From contig CAVGCV010000011.1 in assembly GCA_963627995.1 (NCBI GenBank), forward strand, positions 4,999 through 68,998: a stretch of DNA of 64,000 bases. The letters run 5' to 3'. Each line of letters opens with the position of its first letter. The first letter of the stretch is position 1. This DNA is from UBA3839 sp963627995 (GTDB lineage Bacteria; Bacteroidota; Bacteroidia; Bacteroidales; Bacteroidaceae). The translations under genes and the position numbers were made by a program. The notes beneath the pieces are model-generated. The model was not told the DNA's origin, ran no database searches, and worked only from the letters and a program-made list of their open reading frames with translations. This document shows positions 9,429 to 17,872 of this stretch, one piece after another.

Positions 9429-9453
9429 TGGCGAATTGTGGGGGATTGTGGGG
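9429..9453 (+). promoter_or_regulatory. probable MraZ operator (10-bp periodic TGGSG repeats)
   Basis: Three repeats, TGGCG (9429), TGGGG (9439) and TGGGG (9449), are separated by 5-bp spacers AATTG and GATTG. MraZ of other bacteria binds TGGGN direct repeats with 5-nt spacers upstream of its own gene. Here the repeats lie just upstream of the -7 box at 9461, a position that fits autorepression of the dcw operon. Confidence 0.75.
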
Positions 9454-9460
9454 AATTTTG

Positions 9461-9468
9461 TACTTTTG
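9461..9468 (+). promoter_or_regulatory. Bacteroidetes -7 box for the dcw cluster
   Basis: TACTTTTG matches TAnnTTTG, 71 bp before mraZ and directly downstream of the MraZ-type repeats. Confidence 0.7.
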
Positions 9469-9531
9469 CAGAAAGTTCAAGTTTTAATCAGTTGAGGAGT
9501 AGGGGGTTGAGGGTCGTTAATCGGAGCATTC

Positions 9532-9993
9532 ATGCGGTTCATAGGTGACTATCCGGGCAAGACGGACGCGAAGGGGCGGGTGTTCCTTCCCGCGCCCTTC
9601 CGCAAGGTGCTGCGCGAGGCCGGCGACGAGCGGCTGATCCTCCGCACCGACCTCCACCAGCCGTGCCTCGTGCTCTACCCCGAGGCCCTGTGGAACGAGA
9701 TGCTCGACGAGCTCCGGTCGAGGCTGAGCCGCTGGGACAAGGGCCACCAGGCCCTGCTGCGCCGTTTTGCGGCGGATGCCGAGGTGGCGGAGCTCGACGC
9801 GAGCGGGCGCGTCCTTATCAACAGGCGCAAGCTGCAGTTTGCCGGCATCGGGCAGGAGGTGCGCTTCCTGGCCGTGGACGACCACATCGAGGTGTGGGAC
9901 AAGGGCCGCTGCGACGCGCTGCTGGCGGCCGACGCCGGCGCGCTGGGCGACGACTTGCAGGCGGTGATGGGCGACGCTGAATTTGGGCTTTGA
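9532..9993 (+). CDS. mraZ: transcriptional regulator MraZ
   Basis: A 153-residue AbrB-fold DNA-binding protein that controls the division and cell-wall cluster it heads. Two tandem SpoVT/AbrB-like modules are visible: FIGDYPGKTDAKGRVFLPAPFR (residues 3-24) and VAELDASGRVLINRRKLQFAGI (about 85-106). The usual R-V-x-L-P and GR-x-L-I signatures are intact. The protein is first in a co-directional series of dcw genes and is preceded by 10-bp periodic TGGGG repeats that look like its own operator. The next gene starts 31 nt downstream. Confidence 0.95.
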   Translation: MRFIGDYPGKTDAKGRVFLPAPFRKVLREAGDERLILRTDLHQPCLVLYPEALWNEMLDELRSRLSRWDKGHQALLRRFAADAEVAELDASGRVLINRRKLQFAGIGQEVRFLAVDDHIEVWDKGRCDALLAADAGALGDDLQAVMGDAEFGL

Positions 9994-10024
9994 GCGAAAG
10001 AAAAGTAAGAAAGGGGGAGTGAAG

Positions 10025-10969
10025 ATGGCGGACGCAGAGACCACATACCATGTCCCGGTGCTGCTCGCGGAGAGCGTCGGCGGCCTGAACATCGACGCGC
10101 GCGGCGTGTATGTCGACCTCACGTTCGGCGGCGGCGGGCACAGCCGCGAGATTCTCGCGCGCCTGTCCGGCGAGGGGCACCTGTACAGTTTCGACCAGGA
10201 CGAGGACGCGCTCAGGGAGAGCCGGAAACTCCGGGGCCGGGACGGGCAGGAAGCCGCGGGGAACTTTACGTTCGTCCGCGGCAACTTCAGGTACTTGAAG
10301 AACTTCCTCCGCTACCACGGCGTGGAGCGGGTGGACGGCATCCTGGCCGACTTGGGCGTTTCGTCGCACCATTTCGACGACAGCGCGCGCGGCTTCTCGT
10401 TCCGCCTCGACGGCCCCCTGGACATGCGCATGAACCAGCGCGCGCGCCAGACGGCCGCCGACGTGGTGAACGCCTACGACGAGCAGCGGCTGGCCGACCT
10501 CTTCTACCTCTACGGAGAGCTGAAGCAGAGCCGCCGCATTGCCGCCGCCATTGTGAGGGCGCGGAGCGCGGGGCGCATCGAGACGACGGAGGAACTGGTC
10601 GAGGCCCTGCCCTTCGGCCCCGCGCAGCGTGGCGGCGCGAAGAAAGAGCTGGCCAAGGTGTTCCAGGCGCTGCGCATCGAGGTGAACCACGAGATGGACG
10701 CGCTGCGCGAGATGCTGCGGCAGGCCACCGAGGTGCTGCGCCCCGGCGGGCGGCTGGCGGTCATCGCCTACCACTCGCTGGAGGACCGCATGGTGAAGAA
10801 CCTCATGAAGACGGGCAACTGCGAGGGGCGCGACGAGCGCGACTTCTTCGGCCGCGCGAGCACCCCCTTCCGCCTTGTCAACAGCAAGGTGGTCGTCCCG
10901 TCGGCGGAGGAGCAGGAGCGGAACCCGCGGAGCCGGAGCGCGAAGCTGAGGATTGCGGAGAGAGTGTGA
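10025..10969 (+). CDS. rsmH: 16S rRNA (cytosine1402-N4)-methyltransferase RsmH
   Basis: SAM-dependent methyltransferase (also called MraW) that modifies C1402 in the decoding centre of 16S rRNA. The 314-residue length is typical. It begins YHVPVLLAESVGGL, followed by the SAM motif VDLTFGGGGHSREIL, then LADLGVSSHHFDDSARGFSFRLDGPLDMRMN and the late AYHSLEDRMVKNLM motif. I start it at 10025, because the purine-rich run just upstream (AAAGGGGGAGTGAAG) spaces well as a ribosome binding site. A start at 9983 would overlap mraZ and add 14 basic residues. Confidence 0.95.
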   Translation: MADAETTYHVPVLLAESVGGLNIDARGVYVDLTFGGGGHSREILARLSGEGHLYSFDQDEDALRESRKLRGRDGQEAAGNFTFVRGNFRYLKNFLRYHGVERVDGILADLGVSSHHFDDSARGFSFRLDGPLDMRMNQRARQTAADVVNAYDEQRLADLFYLYGELKQSRRIAAAIVRARSAGRIETTEELVEALPFGPAQRGGAKKELAKVFQALRIEVNHEMDALREMLRQATEVLRPGGRLAVIAYHSLEDRMVKNLMKTGNCEGRDERDFFGRASTPFRLVNSKVVVPSAEEQERNPRSRSAKLRIAERV

Positions 10970-11012
10970 CGGGAACAAAAAAGACAACGCGTGGCAAACG
11001 ACAGGAAATACG

Positions 11013-11501
11013 ATGGGGGACAAGGCTGACATGGAGACGCTGGAGGAGGAGCGCAGGCTGGCTGCCGAGATGGCGGACGAGCAGAACGACGACGCGGCGG
11101 CGCGGCGCGAGGCGATGGACGCCATCAAGCGCTTCACCGACGAGGACAGCGACGTGGACGACGAGGACGACCTCGGCAACATCTCCGTCAAGTCCATCCT
11201 CGGCGGCGACATCCTGCAGAGCCGCTTCTTCTTGAAGCAGGTGCTGTTCATCTTCTTCGTGGTGCTGCTGATGCTGGTCTATACGGGCAACCGCTACGCG
11301 AGCCAGCACGACATCATCGCCATCGACAGCCTGAAGGTGCAGCTGCAGCAGGAGCGCTACAACGTGCTCACGCAGCTGAGCGAGCTGCTGAACCTGAGCC
11401 GCCAGTCGAACGTCGAGCAGCGGCTGCGCCAGCTGGGCGACAGCACCCTGCTCAACCCGGGGTCGCCGCCCTACGAGATTTCCGCCGGAAGAGATGAATA
11501 A
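11013..11501 (+). CDS. ftsL: FtsL-like division protein
   Basis: Predicted single-pass inner-membrane division protein of 162 residues. It has the expected FtsL layout: a cytoplasmic N-terminus, one membrane segment (about residues 74-90, VLFIFFVVLLMLVYTG) and a periplasmic coiled coil (about 100-140, heptads in LKVQLQQERYNVLTQLSELLNLSRQ). Its position between rsmH and ftsI is the classical ftsL slot. The cytoplasmic part is long and strongly acidic (DEDSDVDDEDD at about 43-53), a feature of the Bacteroidetes version. The partner in other bacteria is FtsB/FtsQ. The name rests on topology and context more than on sequence similarity. Confidence 0.8.
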   Translation: MGDKADMETLEEERRLAAEMADEQNDDAAARREAMDAIKRFTDEDSDVDDEDDLGNISVKSILGGDILQSRFFLKQVLFIFFVVLLMLVYTGNRYASQHDIIAIDSLKVQLQQERYNVLTQLSELLNLSRQSNVEQRLRQLGDSTLLNPGSPPYEISAGRDE

Positions 11502-11524
11502 CCCCACAGCCGTGCCAATCCGCC

Positions 11525-13702
11525 ATGAAGTTCGATAAGAAATACATCCGAGACAAAGCCTACGTGATTGTCGCTGCGGCCATCCTGGCCTGCGGCGGCA
11601 TCGTCTTCTTTATCGGCAAGTCCATGACCGTGGACCGGAAGGAGCTGATAGAGCTGCGCGCCGCCTCGCACCAGGAGAAGGACGGCGTGGCGCTGCCTCC
11701 GGCGCGCGGCAACATCCTGTCTGCCAACGGCGAGCTGATGGCGAGCAGCCTGCCCAACTACAAGGTGTATTTCGACTTCCTGGCGGGCATCCCCAGCCTC
11801 AAGGACACGGCCGACGCGAAGCTCCGCGCCCAGCGCGACACGCTGATTGCGAAGCGCGACGCCTTTATCCTCGACAGCCTGGACACCATCTCGCGCGGGC
11901 TCGCGCGGATTTGCCCCGCGCTGACGGCCGAGGGCTACTACCGCCACCTGAAGGCGGGGCTGGAGGCGCACAGCCGCTACTACGACGTGTGCCCCGGCTA
12001 CATCCTGAACTACATACAGTACAACCAGTTGCGCGAGCTGCCCGTGTTCAACATCCGGCACCGGTACCGGAACGGCCTGGTGGTGGAGGAGCGCAACAAC
12101 CGCAAGAAGCCTTTCGGCTCGCTGGCCAGCCGCCTGCTGGGGCAGGTGTATGGCGCGCAGGACAAGGCCATCTACGGCCTCGAGCTGGCCTACGACTCGC
12201 TGCTTCGCGGAGAGGAGGGGATGCTGCACCAGCGCCGCATCCGCTCCCACACGGTGGAGATTGTCGACAAGGAGCCCGTCGCCGGCAACGACCTCGTGTC
12301 CACCATCGACGTGAGCATGCAGGACATCTGCGAGAGCGCGCTGCGCGAGAAGCTGAAGGAGGTGGACGCCGAGTTCGGCCTGGTCATCCTGATGGAGGTG
12401 CAGACGGGCGACGTGAAGGCCATGGTCAACCTGGTGCGCGACCCCAAGGAGGCGGGGCAGTACCGCGAGTCGCTGAACTACTCGATAGGCTCGGCCATGG
12501 AGCCCGGCTCCACGTTCAAGACCGCCTCCATCATGGTGGCGCTCGACGACGGGGAGATTTCCGTCGACGACGTGGTGGACACGGGCTGCGGCCTCTACAA
12601 CTTCTACGGGCGCTACATGAAGGACGCGGGCTGGGCGCGCCATGGCGGCCATGGCGTGATTGACGTGACGCACGTCATGATGTACTCCTCCAATGTCGGC
12701 GTCAGCCGCCTGATTGACAGCCACTACCACAACAAGCCGGAGAAGTTCATCGAGGGCCTGAAGCGCGTGGGCATTGGCGCGCCCCTCGGACTGCCCTTCA
12801 AGGGCGCGCTCAGCCCGATGATTCTCGGCCCGAAGGAGAACCGCCACTGGGCCGCGCAGTCCATCCCCTGGATGTCGATTGGCTATGGCTCGATGATTCC
12901 TCCGATTAACACGGCGGCTTTCTACAACGCCATTGCCAACAACGGCAAGATGGTGCGGCCGCGCTTCGTCAAGGGCATTTCGCGCAACGGCGAGGTGGTG
13001 GAGCTGTTCCCCGTGGAGGTGGTGAGGGAACGAATCTGCAAGGAGAAGACGCTGCGGGAAATCCGGGGCATCCTGAAGCAGGTGGTGAACGGGCCTCGCG
13101 GAACGGGACGGCGCGCGCGCAGCGGGTACTTCAGCGTCTCGGGGAAGACGGGGACGGCGCAGGTGGCCATGAACGGCTCCTATCGGAACGGGATGCACTT
13201 CGTCAGCTTCTGCGGCTACTATCCGTCGGACGATCCCCAGTACACCTGCCTCGTGTCGGTGCAGACGCGCGCCTATGGCGCGTCGGGCGGCGGTACGTCG
13301 GGCACCGTGTTTGCGGAGATTGCCAACCGCATCTATTCCAAGGCCGTGACGGCCGACATCTCGAAGGCCCGCGACTCGCTCTCCGTGTTCACGCCCGATG
13401 TGAAGCCCGGGAACATGGCGGCGGCACAGCGCGTGCTGGCGGCGCTGAATGTCCCGCATGACGGCGGCGCTGAATGGGGCGCTGCCTCCGTCCGGGGGGA
13501 GAGGGTGGTGCTCGCGCCGTTGCCGGACAACCCGGATGTCGTGCCCGACTTGCTGGGCCTGGGCGCGCGCGACGCCATCTTTGCCGCCGAGAAGCGGGGG
13601 CTGAAGGTGCGGCTGAAAGGCTGCGGGCAGGTGAGGAAGCAGAGCATGGAGGCCGGCAGCGCGGTTGTCAGGGGGCGGGCCATCGTCTTGGAGCTGGACT
13701 AA
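11525..13702 (+). CDS. ftsI: peptidoglycan transpeptidase FtsI (PBP3-like) with PASTA domain
   Basis: Septal D,D-transpeptidase of 725 residues, anchored by one N-terminal membrane segment (about 14-32). The three penicillin-binding motifs are present: S-T-F-K in EPGSTFKTAS (Ser at about 329), SSN in MYSSNVG (about 388) and KTG in VSGKTGTAQ (about 540). The non-catalytic pedestal starts at PPARGNILSANGELMASS. Residues about 660-725 (VVPDLLGLGARDAIFAAEKRG) form a single PASTA domain. It follows the ftsL-like gene by 23 nt. PASTA on the division transpeptidase is usual in Bacteroidetes and Gram-positives but absent from Escherichia coli FtsI. Confidence 0.95.
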   Translation: MKFDKKYIRDKAYVIVAAAILACGGIVFFIGKSMTVDRKELIELRAASHQEKDGVALPPARGNILSANGELMASSLPNYKVYFDFLAGIPSLKDTADAKLRAQRDTLIAKRDAFILDSLDTISRGLARICPALTAEGYYRHLKAGLEAHSRYYDVCPGYILNYIQYNQLRELPVFNIRHRYRNGLVVEERNNRKKPFGSLASRLLGQVYGAQDKAIYGLELAYDSLLRGEEGMLHQRRIRSHTVEIVDKEPVAGNDLVSTIDVSMQDICESALREKLKEVDAEFGLVILMEVQTGDVKAMVNLVRDPKEAGQYRESLNYSIGSAMEPGSTFKTASIMVALDDGEISVDDVVDTGCGLYNFYGRYMKDAGWARHGGHGVIDVTHVMMYSSNVGVSRLIDSHYHNKPEKFIEGLKRVGIGAPLGLPFKGALSPMILGPKENRHWAAQSIPWMSIGYGSMIPPINTAAFYNAIANNGKMVRPRFVKGISRNGEVVELFPVEVVRERICKEKTLREIRGILKQVVNGPRGTGRRARSGYFSVSGKTGTAQVAMNGSYRNGMHFVSFCGYYPSDDPQYTCLVSVQTRAYGASGGGTSGTVFAEIANRIYSKAVTADISKARDSLSVFTPDVKPGNMAAAQRVLAALNVPHDGGAEWGAASVRGERVVLAPLPDNPDVVPDLLGLGARDAIFAAEKRGLKVRLKGCGQVRKQSMEAGSAVVRGRAIVLELD

Positions 13703-13745
13703 CGTAGGATTGCAAGTAAGAACAGAAGTAAGAACAGAAGATAGG

Positions 13746-15194
13746 ATGAAACTCTCAGCACTTTTGGGGAACCTCCCCGTTCTTGAGACGCGCGGCAACG
13801 CGGAAAGGGAAATAGTGGGCGTGGCCATTGACTCGCGCCAAGTGGAGAACTGCTTTTTGTTCGTCGCCGTGAGGGGCACGCAGGCCGACGGGCACGCCTA
13901 TATCCCGAGCGCGGTGGGCCGGGGGGCTGCCGCCGTCGTGTGCGAGACCTTTCCCGAGGACATGGCCGGGGACGTGACCTATGTGAGGGTTGCGGATCCG
14001 GAACAAGTGGAGGGGGAGATTGCGACGGCGTTCTATGGCCGCCCGTCGGAGAAGCTGAGGCTGGTGGGCGTGACGGGGACGAATGGCAAGACGACGGTGG
14101 CGACCGTGCTCTACAACCTCTTCCGCCGCTTGGGCTACAAGGCGGGACTGCTTTCCACGGTGTGCAACTATGTGGACGGCGAGGCCGTGCCGACGGAGCA
14201 CACGACCCCCGACCCCATAACGCTCAATCAGATTCTCGCGCGCATGGCGGACGCGGGGTGCCAGTACGCGTTCATGGAAGTCAGCTCCCACAGCGTCGTC
14301 CAGAACCGCATCGGCGGACTGCGCTTCGCGGGGGGCGTCTTCACGAACATCACGCGCGACCACTTGGACTACCACAAGACGTTCGAGAACTACATCAGGG
14401 CGAAGAAGCAGTTCTTCGACCGCCTGCCGAAGGAAGCGTTCGCCATCACGAATGCCGACGACAAGAACGGCGGGGTGATGGTGCAGAACACGGCGGCCAC
14501 GGTGAGGACTTACAGCGTCCAGCAGGTGGCGGACTTCAAGGCCCGGATCATCGAGTGCCACTTCGAGGGCATGTACCTCGACATCGACGGCCACGAGGTG
14601 GGCGTCCAGTTTGTCGGGAAGTTCAACGTCTCCAACCTGCTGGCGGTCTACGCCACGGCCGTGACGCTGGGCGAGGACGCGATGGACGTGCTGGTGGCGC
14701 TGAGCGAGATGAAGCCTGTCAGCGGGCGTTTCGAGGCGCTCCGCTCCCCGTCCGGCTACACGGCGATCGTGGACTACGCCCACACGCCCGACGCCCTGGA
14801 GAACGTTCTCAATGCCATCCACGGCGTGCTGGAGGGACGAGGCCGGGTCATCACCGTTTGCGGCGCGGGCGGCAACCGCGACAAGGGCAAGCGCCCGCTG
14901 ATGGCGCGCGAGGCCGTGCGGCAGAGCGACCGCGTGATCATCACGAGCGACAACCCTCGCTTCGAGGAGCCCCGGGACATCGTGGACGACATGCTCGCCG
15001 GGCTGGACGGGGAGCAGATGAAGAAGGTGCTGGCGATTGTCGACCGCCGCGAAGCCATCAAGGCGGCGTGTGTGCTGGCGCAGAGGGGCGACGTGATTCT
15101 TGTGGCGGGAAAAGGCCACGAGGACTACCAGGACGTGAAGGGCGTGAAGCACCATTTCGACGACAAGGAGGAGCTGCTCAAGGCTTTCGGATAA
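13746..15194 (+). CDS. murE: UDP-MurNAc-tripeptide synthetase MurE
   Basis: Cytosolic ATP-dependent ligase adding the third stem-peptide residue to UDP-MurNAc-L-Ala-D-Glu. It has 482 residues. The Mur-ligase P-loop GVTGTNGKTTVATVLYN is at about 106-122 and the substrate loop has TTPDPITLNQIL. DNPR in IITSDNPRFEEP (about 402) is the signature of enzymes that select meso-diaminopimelate rather than lysine. The start at 13746 follows a perfect 12-bp tandem duplication (13714-13737) in the short gap after ftsI. Upstream methionines in frame would overlap ftsI by 38 nt. Confidence 0.96.
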   Translation: MKLSALLGNLPVLETRGNAEREIVGVAIDSRQVENCFLFVAVRGTQADGHAYIPSAVGRGAAAVVCETFPEDMAGDVTYVRVADPEQVEGEIATAFYGRPSEKLRLVGVTGTNGKTTVATVLYNLFRRLGYKAGLLSTVCNYVDGEAVPTEHTTPDPITLNQILARMADAGCQYAFMEVSSHSVVQNRIGGLRFAGGVFTNITRDHLDYHKTFENYIRAKKQFFDRLPKEAFAITNADDKNGGVMVQNTAATVRTYSVQQVADFKARIIECHFEGMYLDIDGHEVGVQFVGKFNVSNLLAVYATAVTLGEDAMDVLVALSEMKPVSGRFEALRSPSGYTAIVDYAHTPDALENVLNAIHGVLEGRGRVITVCGAGGNRDKGKRPLMAREAVRQSDRVIITSDNPRFEEPRDIVDDMLAGLDGEQMKKVLAIVDRREAIKAACVLAQRGDVILVAGKGHEDYQDVKGVKHHFDDKEELLKAFG

Positions 15195-15249
15195 TGTGCC
15201 GCCGGGCGAATGGCTGGCGGACAGGCTGTAACAACCATATAAAAGGACT

Positions 15250-16518
15250 ATGCTGTATCATTTGTCTCAATACCTCGACCAGCTGAACGTTCCCGGCGCG
15301 GGGATGTGGGGCTATGTGTCGTTCCGCTCGCTGATGGCGTTGATGCTGTCGCTCGTCATCTCCATGTGGGTGGGAAAGGCGTTCATCACGTACATGAAGC
15401 GCGCGCGCCACCTGGAGAAGGCGCGCGACGCCGAGACCGACCCGTTCGGCGTGAAGAAGATAGGCGTTCCGTCGATGGGGGGCGTCGTCATCATTGGCGC
15501 GGTCGTCGTCCCCGTGCTGCTGCTCGGACGGCTGACGAACGTGTACATGCTCCTGCTGCTGGCGACCATCCTGTGGTTCGGGCTGCTCGGCTTCTTGGAC
15601 GACAAGATCAAGCTCGGCGGCAACAAGGACGGGCTGAAGCCCCGCTACAAGCTGCTGGGCCAGCTGCTGCTCGGAACGGCGATAGGCGTCACGCTGTGGC
15701 TGAGCCCCGACGCCGTGGTGCGCGAGAACGTGCAGCGCGAGGTGAACGACTCGGAGGTGGTGTACCATAAGAGCGAGGCGCGCAAATCGACGGTGACGAC
15801 CGTCCCGTTTCTCAAGAACAACAACCTGGACTACTACGAGGTGTTCGGCTGGATCAAGGACGGGCGGACGAAACGTGCCTGCGGCTGGATCCTGTTCGTG
15901 CTGGTGACGACGTTTGTCATCACGGCCGTGTCGAACGGCGCGAACCTGAACGACGGCATGGACGGCATGTGCGCGGGCAATTCCGCCATCATCGGGACGG
16001 CGCTGGGCATCCTGGCCTATTTCTCGGGCCACATCCAGTTCGCCGGCTACTTCAACGTGATGTACATCCCGGGCTCGGAGGAAATCGTCGTCTTCCTGTG
16101 CGCCTTTGTCGGCGCGCTCATCGGCTTCCTCTGGTACAACGCCTATCCGGCCAAGGTGTTCATGGGCGACACGGGCAGCCTGGCCATCGGCGGGGTGATA
16201 GCCGTGACGGCGGTCATCATCCACAAGGAGCTGCTCATGCCCGTCCTGTGCGGCATCTTCCTGGTGGAGAGCCTGTCGGTGCTGCTGCAGGTGGGCTATG
16301 CGAAATACGGGACGAGGCGCGGGCGCAAGCTCCGCGTGTTCAAGCGCGCGCCGTTCCACGACCATTTCCGGGTGCTGCAGAGCGACCTGCAGCCCGACAC
16401 GAAGTACTTGATACGGAGGCCGACCACGGCGCTGCAGGAGAACATGATTACCATCCGCTTCTGGATTGTGACCATCCTGCTGGCGGCCTTGACAATAATC
16501 ACGTTGAAAATCAGATAA
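15250..16518 (+). CDS. mraY: phospho-MurNAc-pentapeptide-transferase MraY
   Basis: Integral membrane enzyme that transfers phospho-MurNAc-pentapeptide to undecaprenyl phosphate, making lipid I. It has 422 residues and about ten hydrophobic segments. Family motifs are visible: GVPSMGGVVIIGAV, the Mg-binding LGFLDDKIKLGGNKDGLKPRYK, ANLNDGMDGMCAGNS and VFMGDTGSLAIGGV, then the HHH-like loop as KRAPFHDHFR. The sequence is longer than the 360-residue E. coli enzyme because of a hydrophilic insertion at about residues 155-210 (VRENVQREVNDSEVVYHKSE...), a known type of insert in Bacteroidetes MraY. It is co-transcribed between murE and murD. Confidence 0.96.
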   Translation: MLYHLSQYLDQLNVPGAGMWGYVSFRSLMALMLSLVISMWVGKAFITYMKRARHLEKARDAETDPFGVKKIGVPSMGGVVIIGAVVVPVLLLGRLTNVYMLLLLATILWFGLLGFLDDKIKLGGNKDGLKPRYKLLGQLLLGTAIGVTLWLSPDAVVRENVQREVNDSEVVYHKSEARKSTVTTVPFLKNNNLDYYEVFGWIKDGRTKRACGWILFVLVTTFVITAVSNGANLNDGMDGMCAGNSAIIGTALGILAYFSGHIQFAGYFNVMYIPGSEEIVVFLCAFVGALIGFLWYNAYPAKVFMGDTGSLAIGGVIAVTAVIIHKELLMPVLCGIFLVESLSVLLQVGYAKYGTRRGRKLRVFKRAPFHDHFRVLQSDLQPDTKYLIRRPTTALQENMITIRFWIVTILLAALTIITLKIR

Positions 16519-16521
16519 GCA

Positions 16522-17853
16522 ATGGGGAGAATCGTCGTTTTGGGAGCAGCGGAGAGCGGCGTCGGCGCCGCGGTCCTGGCCAAGCGGAAGGGGCTCGACG
16601 TGTTCGTCTCGGACATGTCGGGCATCAAGGACTGCTACAAGAAGCAGCTGGACGGGCATGGCATCCCGTGGGAAGAGGGTCGCCACACGGAGACGCTGAT
16701 CCTGAATGCCGGCGAAATCGTCAAGAGCCCGGGCATTCCCGAGGACGCGCCGATGGTCGCGAAGGCGAGGGCGTGCCGGATTCCCGTCATTTCGGAGATT
16801 GAGCTCGCGGGGAGGTACACGGACGCCAAGATGATCTGCATCACGGGCTCCAACGGCAAGACGACGACCACCTCGCTGATTTACCACATCCTGAGGCAGG
16901 CGGGCTACAACGTCGGCCTGGCCGGGAACATCGGGCGCAGCCTGGCCCTGCAAGTGGCGGAGGAGCATTTCGACCACTATGTGGTTGAGCTCTCGAGCTT
17001 CCAGCTGGACAACATGTACGACTTCAAGGCGGACATCGCCGTGCTGACGAACATCACCCCCGACCACCTCGACCGCTACGGCTTCTGCATGCAGAACTAT
17101 GTGGACGCCAAGATGCGCATCACCCGGAACCAGACGGAGGACGACGCGCTCGTCTTCTGGAACGACGACCCCGTCGTGAGGAGGGAACTGGCGCGCCGCC
17201 ACCCCAGGGCGAGGCTCTACCCCTTCTCCGAGTTCCGCGAAGACAACGCCGCCGCCTACGCGGAAGGCCGCGGGATTGTGGTCGAGAAGCCCGTGCCGCT
17301 CACCATGGAGCGGGAGCAGCTGGCGCTCGCGGGGCGGCACAACCTCTACAACTCGCTCGCGGCGGCGCTTGCCGCCGGCATCACCGGCGTTCCGGCCGGG
17401 CAGATACGCCGGGGGCTGGGCGACTTTGCCGGCGTGGAGCACCGACTGGAGAAGGTGGGCCGCGTGCGGGGCATCGACTTCGTCAACGACTCGAAGGCGA
17501 CGAACGTGGACGCCTGCTGGTATGCGCTCGACAGCATGAGGCAGCCCACCGTCCTGATTCTTGGCGGAAAGGACAAGGGCAACGACTACACGCACATCTT
17601 CGACCTCGTCCGCCAGAAGTGCATCGGGCTCGTGTTCCTGGGCGTGGACAACGCCAAGCTCCACGCGGCGTTCGACGGCTTCGGGCTGCCCGTCGCCGAC
17701 GTCCGCAGCATGAGGGACTGCGTGGACGCCTGCTGCCGGATGGCTCGCCCGGGGGCGTGCGTGCTGCTGAGCCCGTGCTGCGCGAGCTTCGACCTCTTCA
17801 GGAACATGGAGGACCGCGGCGAGCAGTTCAAGGCGTGCGTGCGCAATCTGTAA
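16522..17853 (+). CDS. murD: UDP-MurNAc-L-alanine:D-glutamate ligase MurD
   Basis: Cytosolic ATP-dependent ligase adding D-glutamate to UDP-MurNAc-L-alanine, 443 residues. The Rossmann-like N-terminus reads IVVLGAAESGVGAAVLAKRKG. The P-loop ICITGSNGKTTTTSLIYHIL is at about 104-123. The central metal and lysine region includes ELSSFQLDN and NITPDHLDRYG, and the C-terminal domain has FVNDSKATNVDACWYAL and LSPCCASFDLFRNMEDRG. Only three bases separate it from mraY and 19 nt from ftsW, so it is clearly in the operon. Confidence 0.97.
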   Translation: MGRIVVLGAAESGVGAAVLAKRKGLDVFVSDMSGIKDCYKKQLDGHGIPWEEGRHTETLILNAGEIVKSPGIPEDAPMVAKARACRIPVISEIELAGRYTDAKMICITGSNGKTTTTSLIYHILRQAGYNVGLAGNIGRSLALQVAEEHFDHYVVELSSFQLDNMYDFKADIAVLTNITPDHLDRYGFCMQNYVDAKMRITRNQTEDDALVFWNDDPVVRRELARRHPRARLYPFSEFREDNAAAYAEGRGIVVEKPVPLTMEREQLALAGRHNLYNSLAAALAAGITGVPAGQIRRGLGDFAGVEHRLEKVGRVRGIDFVNDSKATNVDACWYALDSMRQPTVLILGGKDKGNDYTHIFDLVRQKCIGLVFLGVDNAKLHAAFDGFGLPVADVRSMRDCVDACCRMARPGACVLLSPCCASFDLFRNMEDRGEQFKACVRNL

Positions 17854-17872
17854 CCTCTTATACTCTCGGACG

